64,000 nucleotides of DNA from Imbroritus primus (GTDB taxonomy: Bacteria > Pseudomonadota > Gammaproteobacteria > Burkholderiales > Burkholderiaceae), in assembly GCA_000272025.2 (NCBI GenBank), contig AKCV02000017.1, forward strand, positions 1 to 64,000, read 5' to 3'. Every line of letters begins with the position of its first letter. Within the stretch, counting starts at the first letter, position 1. This document shows, piece by piece, positions 26,840 to 36,418 of the stretch. The position numbers and the translations under genes are program-made. Below the pieces are notes generated by a model. The model had not been told where the DNA came from and did no database searches. It saw only the letters and a list, made by a program, of their open reading frames with translations.

Positions 26840-28279
26840 ATGCCGGTGGAATTGTTCTCGACTCCTCTGATTGCTACCATTCTCGGCGTGCTGCACATCG
26901 TCGGTATTTTCGCGGCGGTGCATGCCGTGATGACGGTGCGGACCTCGCAGGGCGCCATTGCCTGGGCCCTGTCGCTGGTCATGATGCCATGGCTGACGCT
27001 GCTGCCGTACGCCGTGCTGGGCAGCGCTTACTTCACCGGCTACACCAATCCCCAACGCTTTCGCAACGAGGTGGCGCGCCTGCAGGCACGCGGCATCGAT
27101 CCAGTCTGGGCGCAGCGGCACCCCGAATACATCGCGGAGTATCCCGAAGACAGCGGCCTGCAAGCGCTGACGCGCCTGACCGACACGCCTCTGCTGCGCG
27201 GCAATCACGTGCGCCTGCTGATCAATGGCGAGGTCACGTACGAGGCGTTGCTGGCGGCTATCCGCCAGGCCCGGCAAGCGATCCTCGTGCAGTTCTTCGC
27301 GATTGCCGACGATGCGGCGGGGCGGGCCCTGCACGATGCACTCGCGGAACGGGCGCGCGCCGGGGTGACGGTGCAGTTCCTGTATGACGGCATTGGCTGC
27401 CACGCCTTGCCGGAAGCCTACATCGCCACGCTCGCCGAGGCCGGGGCACAGGTCCGCAAATTCGCCACGCGGCGCCTCGCGAACCGCTTCCAGATCAATT
27501 TCCGCAATCACCGCAAGCTACTGGTGGTGGATGGCGAGGTTGGCTTCGTCGGCGGGCACAATATCGGCACGATGTACCTCGGCGAGCGCGCCCCGCTCTC
27601 ACCGTGGCGCGACACGCATATCGAGCTGCGCGGGCCGGTGCTCGGCACCCTGCAGCTGGTGTTCGCGGAGGACTGGTTCTGGGCCACGCGCCAGTTGCCG
27701 CACATGCTGGCGCCCGCTACCCGCGACGGCACGATGCTGTGCCAGGCGCTGCCGAGCGGGCCGGCGGATGCACGGGAAACCGGCTCGCTGTTTTTTGTCA
27801 CCGCGATCAATGCGGCGCGCAGCCGCGTGTGGCTCGCCTCACCCTACTTCGTGCCGGACGAGGCGGTGATGAGCGCGCTGGAGCTGGCAGTGATGCGCGG
27901 CGTGGATGTGCGCGTGCTGATTCCCACGCGGCCCGATCACCATGTAGTGTTCCACGCATCGACCCTGTTTGCGCACGATGCGGTGCAGGCCGGCGTGCGC
28001 ATGTTCCGCTACGAACCGGGCTTCATGCACCAGAAGGTGGTGTTGATCGATGACCGCGCCGCAGCCATTGGTAGCGCCAATCTGGACAACCGCTCGTTCC
28101 GGCTCAACTTCGAACTGATGGTGATGACGCTCGATGCGGGGTTCGCGGCAGAGGTCGAGACGATGCTGGTCGCCGATTTCGCGTGCGCGCGCGAGGTCGG
28201 GCTGGACGAATATCGCAACACGCCCTACTGGCGGCGCGCCCTGATGCATATCGCGCACCTGTTCGCGCCGATCCTGTGA
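26840..28279 (+). CDS. cls: Cardiolipin synthase (phospholipase D family)
   Basis: A 479-residue inner-membrane enzyme condensing two phosphatidylglycerols to cardiolipin and glycerol. Two N-terminal membrane helices (about residues 8-30 and 37-60) precede two HKD motifs. These are NHRKLLVVDG (His about 224) and HQKVVLIDDRAAAIGSANLDNRS (His about 397). Length and motif spacing fit the ClsA type. Confidence 0.93.
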   Translation: MPVELFSTPLIATILGVLHIVGIFAAVHAVMTVRTSQGAIAWALSLVMMPWLTLLPYAVLGSAYFTGYTNPQRFRNEVARLQARGIDPVWAQRHPEYIAEYPEDSGLQALTRLTDTPLLRGNHVRLLINGEVTYEALLAAIRQARQAILVQFFAIADDAAGRALHDALAERARAGVTVQFLYDGIGCHALPEAYIATLAEAGAQVRKFATRRLANRFQINFRNHRKLLVVDGEVGFVGGHNIGTMYLGERAPLSPWRDTHIELRGPVLGTLQLVFAEDWFWATRQLPHMLAPATRDGTMLCQALPSGPADARETGSLFFVTAINAARSRVWLASPYFVPDEAVMSALELAVMRGVDVRVLIPTRPDHHVVFHASTLFAHDAVQAGVRMFRYEPGFMHQKVVLIDDRAAAIGSANLDNRSFRLNFELMVMTLDAGFAAEVETMLVADFACAREVGLDEYRNTPYWRRALMHIAHLFAPIL

Positions 28280-28477
28280 GGCATGGCTCCCGCATCGTTC
28301 GCGGTGGTTCCAGCGGGGCACATGAACGCGGTTCACTCAGGTACGGCATACACACGACGCCGCATCATTTTGCGCGTGTTGTCAAAGCAACATGCGACAA
28401 TGCGCGTCGTCAGGCGGACATGCCACGGGCTGTTCGCGCATCCTTGATTGCGGGGCCTGCGCTCCACGGGAGTACAC

Positions 28478-29035
28478 ATGCTGAATGAAATTGGCCGGTT
28501 TCTGGTGGATCTGCTGCTCACGCTGTTCGGCGCGGCTCTGCTGCTTCGCGCCTGGAGCCAGGCGGTGCGCCTGCCGCCGGGCAATCCGCTGTCGCGGGCG
28601 CTGTTCCAGATCACCGACTGGCTGGTGCTGCCGCTGCGCAAGGTCATCCCGGGCGCGGGCGGCATCGACTGGGCCAGCCTCGTCGGCGCATGGCTGGCGG
28701 CGCTCTGCTATCTTGGCATGGTGCTGCTGCTGGCAGGCACCAGCCCGGCGCTGCTGATCCCGACGGGCCTGCTCACGGCGCTGCTGGTGGTCCTGAAGTG
28801 GGCCGTCAGCCTGGTGATGTGGATGACACTGCTGATGGCGCTGCTGTCGTGGATCAACCCGCACAGCCCGGTGATGGGTTTTCTGCAGGCTTTGCTGGCG
28901 CCGCTGCTCAATCCACTGCGCAAGTTCATCCCGCTGGTCGGCGGACTCGACCTGTCGCCGCTGGCGCTGTTCATCTTTGCGCAGATCGGCCTGATCATCA
29001 TCACGCGCTCGGGTGGCATGCTGTTCGGGCTCTGA
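28478..29035 (+). CDS. YggT family membrane protein
   Basis: A 185-residue inner-membrane protein with two YggT repeats, each a pair of hydrophobic helices followed by an amphipathic block (FQITDWLVLPLRKVIPGAGGIDW and LLAPLLNPLRKFIPLVGGLDLSPL). YggT proteins are linked to osmotic tolerance and cell-envelope or division functions, but the mechanism is unknown. The ATG at 28478 is preceded by CGGGAG. The VIT-type gene follows 37 bp later and may be co-transcribed. Confidence 0.9.
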   Translation: MLNEIGRFLVDLLLTLFGAALLLRAWSQAVRLPPGNPLSRALFQITDWLVLPLRKVIPGAGGIDWASLVGAWLAALCYLGMVLLLAGTSPALLIPTGLLTALLVVLKWAVSLVMWMTLLMALLSWINPHSPVMGFLQALLAPLLNPLRKFIPLVGGLDLSPLALFIFAQIGLIIITRSGGMLFGL

Positions 29036-29072
29036 GCGGCCACCACCCAAGACTGCACAGCGAGGACCGCCC

Positions 29073-29762
29073 ATGCAACTCCCGGAACACCATCGCATCC
29101 ACCACGTCGGCTGGCTGCGCGCCGCTGTACTGGGAGCTAACGACGGCGTCATTTCGACCGCCAGCCTGGTCGTAGGCATTGCTGCGACTGGCGCGACGCG
29201 CTCGGCTGTGCTGGTGGCCGGCGTTGCCGCGCTGATCGCGGGCGCCATGTCGATGGCCGCTGGCGAATATGTGTCGGTCCGTTCGCAAGCCGATACCGAG
29301 GCCGCCGACCTGCTGCTGGAGCAGCAAGCCCTGAAGCACCATCACGCCGCAGAGCTGGAGGAGCTGGCCGAGATTTATGTGGCACGGGGCCTGGAGCCCG
29401 AACTGGCACGCGAGGTAGCCCGCCAGCTGATGGCGCACGACGCTCTGGGCGCGCATGCGCGTGATGAACTGGGCATCACGGAACAACTCGCGGCACGCCC
29501 GATTCAGGCGGCGCTGTCCTCTGCCGCCACCTTTTCAGCCGGTGCGCTGCTGCCGTTGCTGATTGCCTTGCTGGCACCGCCTCATCTCACCGGCGTAGCG
29601 GTCACTGGCGGGGCGCTCGCAGCACTGGCCGGACTCGGCGCGCTGGCGGCGCGCATTGGCGGCGCACCGGTGATCAGTGGCGCGGTGCGCGTCACGATCT
29701 GGGGCGCGGGCGCGATGGCACTCACCGCGTTGGTCGGCCGGTTGTTCGGCGCAACGGTGTAA
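29073..29762 (+). CDS. VIT1/CCC1 family iron/manganese transporter
   Basis: A 229-residue membrane protein with five helices. Conserved blocks are LRAAVLGANDGVISTASLVVGIA (helix 1), AGAMSMAAGEYVSVRSQADTE (helix 2 and the start of the cytoplasmic metal-binding domain) and a Glu/His-rich helical segment with KHHHAAELEELAEIY. In eukaryotes the family moves Fe2+ or Mn2+ into vacuoles; bacterial members are thought to export or store metal. It converges on the CoA-transferase gene. Confidence 0.92.
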   Translation: MQLPEHHRIHHVGWLRAAVLGANDGVISTASLVVGIAATGATRSAVLVAGVAALIAGAMSMAAGEYVSVRSQADTEAADLLLEQQALKHHHAAELEELAEIYVARGLEPELAREVARQLMAHDALGAHARDELGITEQLAARPIQAALSSAATFSAGALLPLLIALLAPPHLTGVAVTGGALAALAGLGALAARIGGAPVISGAVRVTIWGAGAMALTALVGRLFGATV

Positions 29763-29843
29763 GGCCTGTCAGCCAGCCGCACGTTCCCTGTGTGCGCCGG
29801 ACCTGGGCCGAGCGAGAGCAGCGAGCCAGGTGCGAGGCCTGGC

Positions 29844-31070
29844 CTAGATCACGCCTTTGGCTGCCAAGGCCTCGATCTGCGCCGGCGTCAAACCGACTTC
29901 CTCCAGCACGGCGCGCGTATCGCCACCAAGATGCGGCGCGACCTGGCGGATCGCGCCCGGCGTCGCCGACAGCTTGGGTACGATACCCGGCAGATCGACC
30001 TCCCAGCCATCGCGCGTGGTCACACGCTGCACCATGTCGCGCGCCCGGTACTGCGGATCTTCAGCAATGTCGCGCGCGGTGTAGATGCGCCCGCCCGGTA
30101 CGCGTGCGGCCTGCAGGCCAGCCACCACCTCGGCCACCGGACGCGTCGCGGTCCATGCGCCGATGGCGGCATCGATCTCGGCCACGCGCGCGACGCGGCC
30201 GTCGTTGTGCGCCAGCGCCGGGTCCTGCCCGAGGTCATCGCGGCCGATCAGCGTCATCAGGCGCTTGAAGATGCTGTCGCCATTGCCGCCCACCACCACC
30301 CAGCCATCGCGGCAGGCGTAGGCATTGGACGGTGCGATGCCCGGCAACGCCCCGCCCGACGGCTCGCGCACGGTACCGAACGCACTGTACTCGGGCAGCA
30401 GGCTTTCCATGCAGTTGAACACCGACTCGTATAGCGCGACATCCACGACCTGGCCCTGCCCGCCGTTCACCTTGCGGTGATAGAGCGCCATCATCACGCC
30501 AATCACACCATGCAGCGCGGCGAGCGTATCGCCGATCGACACGCCGGTGCGCACCGGCACGCGGCCGGGTTCGCCGGTGAGATAGCGCAGGCCGCCCATG
30601 GCTTCCGCAACCACGGCAAACCCGGGCTGGTCGCGATACGGTCCGTCCTGCCCGAAACCCGAGACGCGCACCATCACAAGGCCCGGATTGATGGCCGAGA
30701 GCGTGTCCCAACCCAGCCCCCACTCCTCGAGCGTGCCGGGGCGGAAATTCTCGATCAGCACATCGGCATCCGCCACGAGCAGGCGCAGCACCTCCTGCCC
30801 TTCCGGCTGGCGCAGATCGAGCGTCACCGAGCGTTTGTTGCGCGACTGGGCTTGCCACCACACCGAGGTCCCATCCTTGAGCAGCCGCCACTTGCGCAGC
30901 GGATCGCCCTGGCCCGGCGGCTCGATCTTGATGACATCGGCGCCAAAATCGCCGAGCACCTTGCCGCAGAATGGTCCGGCGATCAGTTGCCCGAGTTCGA
31001 GGACCTTGATGCCGGCCAGGGCCTGGGGGCCGGGCGTGGAAGCAAAAGAAGAAGCTGGGGTGTCAGTCAT
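29844..31070 (-). CDS. CaiB/BaiF family CoA-transferase
   Basis: A 408-residue family III CoA-transferase that moves CoA between carboxylic acids through an Asp-bound intermediate. Blocks seen are IKVLELGQLIAGPFCGKVLGDFGADVIKIEPP (N-terminal), RNKRSVTLDLRQPEGQEV, ENFRPGTLEEWGLG and GGLRYLTGEPG. The catalytic Asp is the one in the IGDTLAALHG segment. The substrate acid is unknown. The ATG at 31070 is preferred over upstream codons that extend into the intergenic region. Confidence 0.9.
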   Translation of the reverse strand: MTDTPASSFASTPGPQALAGIKVLELGQLIAGPFCGKVLGDFGADVIKIEPPGQGDPLRKWRLLKDGTSVWWQAQSRNKRSVTLDLRQPEGQEVLRLLVADADVLIENFRPGTLEEWGLGWDTLSAINPGLVMVRVSGFGQDGPYRDQPGFAVVAEAMGGLRYLTGEPGRVPVRTGVSIGDTLAALHGVIGVMMALYHRKVNGGQGQVVDVALYESVFNCMESLLPEYSAFGTVREPSGGALPGIAPSNAYACRDGWVVVGGNGDSIFKRLMTLIGRDDLGQDPALAHNDGRVARVAEIDAAIGAWTATRPVAEVVAGLQAARVPGGRIYTARDIAEDPQYRARDMVQRVTTRDGWEVDLPGIVPKLSATPGAIRQVAPHLGGDTRAVLEEVGLTPAQIEALAAKGVI

Positions 31071-31137
31071 GGTGAAATGTCCGTGCGCAACGATCTGCGC
31101 GACACTGTACCAGCAAGCCGGCGGGCGCGGCCCCCCG

Positions 31138-31881
31138 CTAGCGCAGGCGCGTGCGCATGTCGTCAAACACCGGCACGGCTGCCATGAAGATCAGCAATGC
31201 GGCCAGCGGCAGGGTCATGATGAAACCGATGTGCTTGAACCCCAGCGCGCCCGCAACCCCGCCGCCGAAGAACAGTCCGACCAGCAGGAGCAGCAGGCGG
31301 AGCTTCTCGCGATCGGCCCTGACATGCGGTGTTGTGTGCCGATGCCGGTTCCAGTAGAACAGCTTGCCGAGTTCGATGCCGATATCGGTGACCATGCCGG
31401 TGACGTGCGTGGTGCGGATCTCCGCGTGGGACAGCTTGGTGATGATGGCGTTCTGCAGACCCATGATGAAGCACAGCAGCATCACGGTCGCCGGCACGAA
31501 CAGCCAGCCATAGCGCCCCAGGTTGCCGCCGAGCAGCCCGAACAGGATCAGCATGCCGGCCTCGAGCATCAACGGAAAGGCAAACTCGCTCTGCAGGTCA
31601 CGCCGCCGCCCCCAGTTCACCAGCACGGCACAGGTGGCAGCGCCCGAGATGAAGCACAGCAGCGCCCCCAGGCCCGCGAGAAACAGCACCGCCTGCCCGA
31701 GCGCCAGCGCATCGGCCATGGAGGACACGATGCCCGTCATGTGGGAGGTGTATTGCTGGACCGCGAGGAATCCGCCAGCATTGATCGCGCCGGCAATGAA
31801 CGCCAGATAGCAGGCCAGTTGGCGATTGGCCTTGCGCGTCCGCTCGCGGCCGGTCAGGCGCCGCAGATAGGGTATCGGCAT
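31138..31881 (-). CDS. DUF1275 (YoaK) family membrane protein
   Basis: A 247-residue protein with about six hydrophobic helices. The N-terminal half carries the family pattern AFIAGAINAGGFLAVQQYTSHMTGIVSSMADAL. A later block is MGLQNAIITKLSHAEIRTTHVTGMVTDIGIELG. The function is unknown. The frame extends to 32121, but the ATG at 31881 gives the typical N-terminus and leaves room for the divergent CHAD gene's promoter. Confidence 0.9.
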   Translation of the reverse strand: MPIPYLRRLTGRERTRKANRQLACYLAFIAGAINAGGFLAVQQYTSHMTGIVSSMADALALGQAVLFLAGLGALLCFISGAATCAVLVNWGRRRDLQSEFAFPLMLEAGMLILFGLLGGNLGRYGWLFVPATVMLLCFIMGLQNAIITKLSHAEIRTTHVTGMVTDIGIELGKLFYWNRHRHTTPHVRADREKLRLLLLLVGLFFGGGVAGALGFKHIGFIMTLPLAALLIFMAAVPVFDDMRTRLR

Positions 31882-32066
31882 GGGGCAGTCACAAAAGCAG
31901 TCACGGAAACGAGAACAATGGATACGGATGAGTGTAACCGGCCTGAGCCCGCAGGGCCAAGGCCGTGCCGCGTGCCGAGTTTCATCCGGCGCGGCGTGCG
32001 TCCACGCCGTGCATGCGGATGGTCTACGCTGATCAGATGGTGGGATGCCCCCGAGAACCAGACGAC

Positions 32067-33050
32067 ATGACCCTCTCTTCCAGCGACCGGCACACGGCCG
32101 ACATGCCGGCACACGCGGCACTGCCCAGGCTGGCAGCGCCGTTGCTCGACGAAGCGATATGCTGCGCCGGGCGTGTCGCTGCCGCTGGCGAGCCGGATGG
32201 TGGCCCGAATAGCGCCGTGGACGGAAACGCAGACAGCCATGCGGACAGCAACGCGAACGCCGACCCCGAACTGATCCATCGCTATCGCGTCAGCCTGCGG
32301 CAGCTGCGCTGTCTGTTGTGGGCCTATGCGCCATTGCTGCCGGCAGGGATGGCCCATGCCTGGCGTACGCGCCTCGGCACGCTGGCGGATCTCGCGGGGC
32401 CTGCCCGCGAATGGGCGGTGCTGGCCACGGAACTGGCACCGCACTTCTTGCCTGAGGATCCGGCCAGGGCGCAGCCGCTTCTGCGCGCACTCGAACAGCA
32501 GGTGGCGCGGGAGACAGCTGCGTGCCGGCGTGCCATGCGTGATGCGGCGCCGGCAGCCGTCCTGTCATCGCTGCGCGCAACGCTCGCCGACTGGAGCGCC
32601 GTGCAAGATCGCTCGCCGCCACTCGACGCCTTCGCCCGGCAGCGCCTGCGCGATGCGTACCGGATCCTGCGCCAGCGCGCCGCTCGAGCCGCTGCCGACG
32701 CGGATGCCGAAGCGGTGGCCAAAGCGGCGGCCCAAGCGGATACCGGGACTCGCACCTTGCACCGGACGCGCATCGCGATCAAGCGCGTGCACTACCTTAC
32801 CGTGCTGTTCGCGCCGGCGCTTGCCAGGCCTGCGGCACGGCGGGTAAAGTCGCTCAGGCGACTGCAACTTCACCTCGGCCGGGCGAACGATACGACTGTC
32901 GCCCTCATGTTGCTGGATCCGTCGGCGCCCCGCCTGTGCGGCCGCCATCTGCGCAGGCTGGTGCGCGGCCGCCTGTCGTGCCTGAACAGCCGCTACGAAG
33001 CGCAAGCCCGGCGGGCGCTGGCGCGCGCACGAAAACGCTTGAAGCCGTAG
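32067..33050 (+). CDS. CHAD domain-containing protein
   Basis: A 327-residue, Arg/Ala-rich helical protein. The CHAD core is marked by HRYRVSLRQLRCLLW (about residues 72-86) and the second-half match LHRTRIAIKRVHYLTVLF. CHAD proteins bind inorganic polyphosphate through paired basic helices and often sit with CYTH phosphatases. No CYTH domain or polyphosphate kinase gene lies nearby. An acidic Asn/Asp/Ala-rich linker (about residues 48-68) precedes the domain. MgtC/DUF4010 follows 27 bp later. Confidence 0.85.
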   Translation: MTLSSSDRHTADMPAHAALPRLAAPLLDEAICCAGRVAAAGEPDGGPNSAVDGNADSHADSNANADPELIHRYRVSLRQLRCLLWAYAPLLPAGMAHAWRTRLGTLADLAGPAREWAVLATELAPHFLPEDPARAQPLLRALEQQVARETAACRRAMRDAAPAAVLSSLRATLADWSAVQDRSPPLDAFARQRLRDAYRILRQRAARAAADADAEAVAKAAAQADTGTRTLHRTRIAIKRVHYLTVLFAPALARPAARRVKSLRRLQLHLGRANDTTVALMLLDPSAPRLCGRHLRRLVRGRLSCLNSRYEAQARRALARARKRLKP

Positions 33051-33077
33051 CCCGAACCTATAAGCACGCCTCTGTCG

Positions 33078-34316
33078 ATGGACATCTTTCCCTGGAATAT
33101 CGTAGTCGCCCTCGGCATCGGGTTGCTGATCGGCGTCGAACGCGAGCGCAGCGATGCGGAGCAGCACACCGTCGCATTTGCCGGCATCCGCACGTTCGCC
33201 CTGACCGCCCTGCTGGGCGCCCTGGCGTTCAGCCTGGGCAGCACGGCGCTGCTGGTCGCCGTCGCGCTGGCGGTTGCCGCGCTGGTGGCGCTCTCGTATC
33301 ACCGCTCCAGCGCCACTGATCTCGGTGGAACGACCGAGATCGCCATGCTGGTGACCTTGCTATGCGGCGCGATGGCGGTCGAGAAGCCCGCCCTGGCCGC
33401 CGGAACAGGCACGGTGGTCGCGGTGCTGCTGCATATCAAGCCGGTGCTGCATCAGACGGTCCGCACCACCATGACCCGCAACGAGCTGACCGATGGCCTG
33501 CTGCTGGCGGCGGCGGCACTGGTTGTGTGGCCGCTGCTGCCCGACAGGCAGATGGGGCCATACGACGCGTGGAATCCGCACCTGCTGTGGCTGGTGGTGC
33601 TGCTGTTCATGGCGATGAGTGCCGCCGGGCATCTTGCCGTCCGCCTGCTGGGCCAGCGTTACGGCCTGCCGGTGGCGGGCCTGTTCGGCGGCTTCGTGAC
33701 CAGTACCGGCACCATTGCCAGCCTTGCCGGCCACGGCGCGCAGCCACACTGGCGTCACGCGGCCATCGCCGGCGCGCTGCTGTCGACCGTGGCCACGTAC
33801 CTGCAGATGATGTTCCTGCTGGGCATTGCCAGTCCGCAGTTGCTGAAGGTCGCCGCCGCGCCGCTGGGCGGGGGGCTGCTGGTGATCGCGCTATTCGGCG
33901 GCTTCCACACCTGGCGCTCGGTGCGCCACGCGGCGGCAGACCATCCCGACGACCCGCCGGGCCGCATGTTCGATTGGCGCATCGGGCTTACCTTCGCACT
34001 GATCGTCTCGGTGCTGCAGGTGATCACCCTCGCCGTCAACCAGTGGTTCGGCCAGCAGGGGGTAACGGCGGCCGCCCTGCTCGGCGGATTTGCGGACGCG
34101 CATGCCACGGCGGTGTCCATTGGCTCCATGACCGCGGCCGGCAAGATGGCGGCAACGGATGGACTGATCCCGGTGCTGGCCGCCCTGACCAGCAATGCCG
34201 TCAGCAAGATCGTGGTCGCCATGGCCGGCGGCCGCCGGTTCGCGTGGCCGGTGGCGATTGGCATCGTGCTGTCGACGGCGGCGTCCTGGGCCATGCTCTG
34301 GCTGGCCGTGCGATGA
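33078..34316 (+). CDS. MgtC/SapB and DUF4010 family membrane protein
   Basis: A 412-residue membrane protein. The N-terminal MgtC-like region begins WNIVVALGIGLLIGVERERSD and is followed by FAGIRTFALTALLGALA. The DUF4010 half has LFGGFVTSTGTIASLAGHG and ALLGGFADAHATAVS. The role is unknown, perhaps in ion homeostasis. It is likely co-transcribed with the CHAD gene (27-bp gap) and converges on the LLM gene. Confidence 0.9.
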   Translation: MDIFPWNIVVALGIGLLIGVERERSDAEQHTVAFAGIRTFALTALLGALAFSLGSTALLVAVALAVAALVALSYHRSSATDLGGTTEIAMLVTLLCGAMAVEKPALAAGTGTVVAVLLHIKPVLHQTVRTTMTRNELTDGLLLAAAALVVWPLLPDRQMGPYDAWNPHLLWLVVLLFMAMSAAGHLAVRLLGQRYGLPVAGLFGGFVTSTGTIASLAGHGAQPHWRHAAIAGALLSTVATYLQMMFLLGIASPQLLKVAAAPLGGGLLVIALFGGFHTWRSVRHAAADHPDDPPGRMFDWRIGLTFALIVSVLQVITLAVNQWFGQQGVTAAALLGGFADAHATAVSIGSMTAAGKMAATDGLIPVLAALTSNAVSKIVVAMAGGRRFAWPVAIGIVLSTAASWAMLWLAVR

Positions 34317-34404
34317 GGGTGCGGATTCTCCCGCGCGCCTGACGGCGCACCAGGAATTCAAGTGCGCATTCAGGCGTACATGCTGGCACGCATGGCCGCG
34401 TTGC

Positions 34405-35415
34405 CTACACCGTCTCCTGGCGCACCATGAGATCGGCACAGGCGTCGGCCACGATCTCGAACGAGCGCATGCGCGCGGCATGGTCGTAGATCTGTGCGGT
34501 CAGCATCAGCTCGTCCGCCTGCGTCTGGGCGATGAAGGCGGCCAACCCCTGCCGCACGGTCTGCGGCGCGCCGGCCACGCTGCAGGCCAGCGCGCGCTCC
34601 ACATTGAGCCGCTCGGCCGGCGACCAGATAGCATCCATGTCGTCGACCGGCGGCGGCAACTGTCCCGGCGCGCCACGCCGCAGGTTGAGGAACTGCTGCT
34701 GCAGCGAGGTGGCGAGACGCCGCCCCTCTTCATCCGTATCGGCGGCAAAGACGCTCGCCGCGACCATCACGTGCGGCTTGTCGAGCGTCTCGGACGGGCG
34801 GAAATTGGCGCGGTACAGGCTGATGGCGGTCATCAGCTGATCGGGCGCGAAATGCGAGGCGAACGCAAACGGCAAGCCCATCATCGCCGCCAGCTGCGCG
34901 CCGAACAGGCTCGAACCGAGCAGCCACAGCGGGACTTCCAGCCCGTCACCGGGAATCGCGCGAATCGCCTGCCCCGGCCGGGATGGCCGGAAGTACTGCT
35001 GCAGCTCCGCCACATCTTCCGGAAAGCGATCGCTGGCATGCAAAATATCACGCCGCAGCGCACGCGCCGTGGTCTGGTCGGTCCCCGGCGCGCGGCCCAG
35101 GCCAAGATCGATGCGCCCCGGGTAGAGCGAAGCCAGCGTACCGAACTGCTCGGCGATGACGAGCGGCGAATGGTTCGGCAGCATGATGCCGCCCGCGCCC
35201 ACGCGGATCGTGCGCGTGCCGCCGGCGACATGGCCGATCACCACAGCCGTGGCGGCACTGGCGATGCCCGGCATGTTGTGGTGCTCGGCCAGCCAGTAGC
35301 GCCGGTAGCCAAGCCGCTCCGCCAGCCGGGCCAGCTCGAGCGTGTTGCGAAATGCGGTGGCGGCGTCGCTGCCTTGCGTGATGGGGGAAAGGTCGAGGAC
35401 CGAAAACGGAATCAT
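34405..35415 (-). CDS. LLM class flavin-dependent oxidoreductase
   Basis: A 336-residue bacterial luciferase-like monooxygenase of the single-component TIM-barrel type. Recognisable stretches are [11 protein letters not shown] at the start, [66 protein letters not shown], and [11 protein letters not shown]. It resembles the MsnO8/YhbW group. The substrate is unknown. The ATG at 35415 starts right at the conserved N-terminus; upstream open frame to 35604 is discarded. Confidence 0.92.
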   Translation of the reverse strand: MIPFSVLDLSPITQGSDAATAFRNTLELARLAERLGYRRYWLAEHHNMPGIASAATAVVIGHVAGGTRTIRVGAGGIMLPNHSPLVIAEQFGTLASLYPGRIDLGLGRAPGTDQTTARALRRDILHASDRFPEDVAELQQYFRPSRPGQAIRAIPGDGLEVPLWLLGSSLFGAQLAAMMGLPFAFASHFAPDQLMTAISLYRANFRPSETLDKPHVMVAASVFAADTDEEGRRLATSLQQQFLNLRRGAPGQLPPPVDDMDAIWSPAERLNVERALACSVAGAPQTVRQGLAAFIAQTQADELMLTAQIYDHAARMRSFEIVADACADLMVRQETV

Positions 35416-35584
35416 GAATCGTCTGCACGTCGGTGAGGGGAGCGCGGACATCTTCACATACTTTGAAAAGGTCTGTCGGCCGTGGGGGATTGCCCTGCGG
35501 CGCGGACTGCTCGGGCGCGCGGCCTCACTGCCGGCCATGCCGGGCAGTGGAGACTGTCGGTAAAGGCGATGAAAGCTGGGCCGG
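35416..35584. other. Short intergenic region
   Basis: 169 bp between the LLM gene start and the end of the PIN toxin gene, both on the minus strand. No gene or clear hairpin terminator was seen. It must contain the LLM promoter. Confidence 0.35.
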
Positions 35585-36004
35585 TCAACCAGCCCAGGGA
35601 TCAATCATCTCGATGCCACAGTCGCTGAAATCCCGGACGTTGCGTGTGGCCAGGCTCGCACCATGAGACCGGGTGATCGCTGCAATCGTGGCATCGAACT
35701 GGCTGATCGGCCGCCCTGCCGACCGGCGCGCTGCGGCGATTTCGGCATAGGCAGCCGCAGCATCGCCCTCGAAACTCAGGATCTGCCCGGCGAAGTCCAG
35801 TGCAAAGACGGCTTGCACAGCATCCAGTAGCGCCGCCCTGCGCTGGCCCGCTGGCAACACGCGCACCCCATAGAGGATTTCTGCTTGTGTGACCGTTGTC
35901 GTAAACAGTGCGAGCCGCGGCTGGGCCTCCAGCCATGCGATCACGCGCGCCTCAGGTGCCGGCCGCAGGATTTCCGAGAGAACGTTCGTATCCAGGACAA
36001 TCAC
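35585..36004 (-). CDS. PIN-domain toxin (FitB/VapC type)
   Basis: A 139-residue ribonuclease-type toxin. Acidic metal ligands can be read as D5 (VLDTN), E42 (TQAEILYG) and D104 (QFDATIAAI). The FitB-like tail [20 protein letters not shown] follows. It should cleave RNA and be held inactive by the adjacent antitoxin. It starts at GTG and overlaps the antitoxin stop by 4 bp (GTGA), so the pair is translationally coupled. Confidence 0.9.
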   Translation of the reverse strand: MIVLDTNVLSEILRPAPEARVIAWLEAQPRLALFTTTVTQAEILYGVRVLPAGQRRAALLDAVQAVFALDFAGQILSFEGDAAAAYAEIAAARRSAGRPISQFDATIAAITRSHGASLATRNVRDFSDCGIEMIDPWAG

Positions 36005-36249
36005 GCGCCAAACTCCGGCGGCGTGCGCATCGCCTCACGCGCGGGCAATTCCAGCTCGACGCCTCCCAGCGGCGCGACTCGTGCGCGGATGGTCTTCACC
36101 AGCGACGCACCGCGTACCGGCTCGGCAGACAACGCCGCCCGCAGGATGGCACGCGCCTCATCTTCCATCGAACGTCCATGCACGGCTGCCTGGACACGCA
36201 GACGTGCCTTGAGCTGGTCATCGATATTGCGGATCGTCATTGTTGCCAT
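36001..36249 (-). CDS. Ribbon-helix-helix antitoxin (FitA/VapB type)
   Basis: An 82-residue antitoxin. The N-terminal RHH motif reads MTIRNIDDQLKARLRVQAAVHGRSMEDEARAIL, and the C-terminal tail (PLGGVELELPAREAMRTPPEF) would wrap the PIN toxin. The frame opens at 36297, but a promoter -10 lies at 36287-36292, so that start would be untranscribed. The ATG at 36249, preceded by GAGGTGAAG, is the supported start. An ATG three codons later is also possible. Confidence 0.9.
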   Translation of the reverse strand: MATMTIRNIDDQLKARLRVQAAVHGRSMEDEARAILRAALSAEPVRGASLVKTIRARVAPLGGVELELPAREAMRTPPEFGA

Positions 36250-36271
36250 CTTCACCTCATTCGCCACCTCA

Positions 36272-36315
36272 TTAGTCATTGACTGCATTTTAGTCATTGA
36301 TTAACAGCAGGACAA
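36272..36315 (-). promoter_or_regulatory. Toxin-antitoxin promoter with direct repeats
   Basis: On the minus strand TTGTCC (36310-36315) and TAAAAT (36287-36292) are 17 bp apart. An 11-bp direct repeat, TCAATGACTAA, occurs at 36290-36300 and 36272-36282 (period 18 bp), overlapping the -10 and the start site. Such repeats suit autoregulation by an RHH antitoxin-toxin complex. Confidence 0.65.
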
Positions 36316-36418
36316 GGCTTACGCTCCCCCATGGCCCGGAAAGAAATGCATACGCCACTTTCCCTCGATCAGGTGCTCATGGGGATCTCACTGGCCAGCG
36401 GCTTGCTATCATGCGCGC

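Noticed and set aside
36001-36297. Longer antitoxin starting at 36297
   Set aside because: The promoter -10 lies inside the extra codons, and the repeated peptide there comes from the operator-like repeats.
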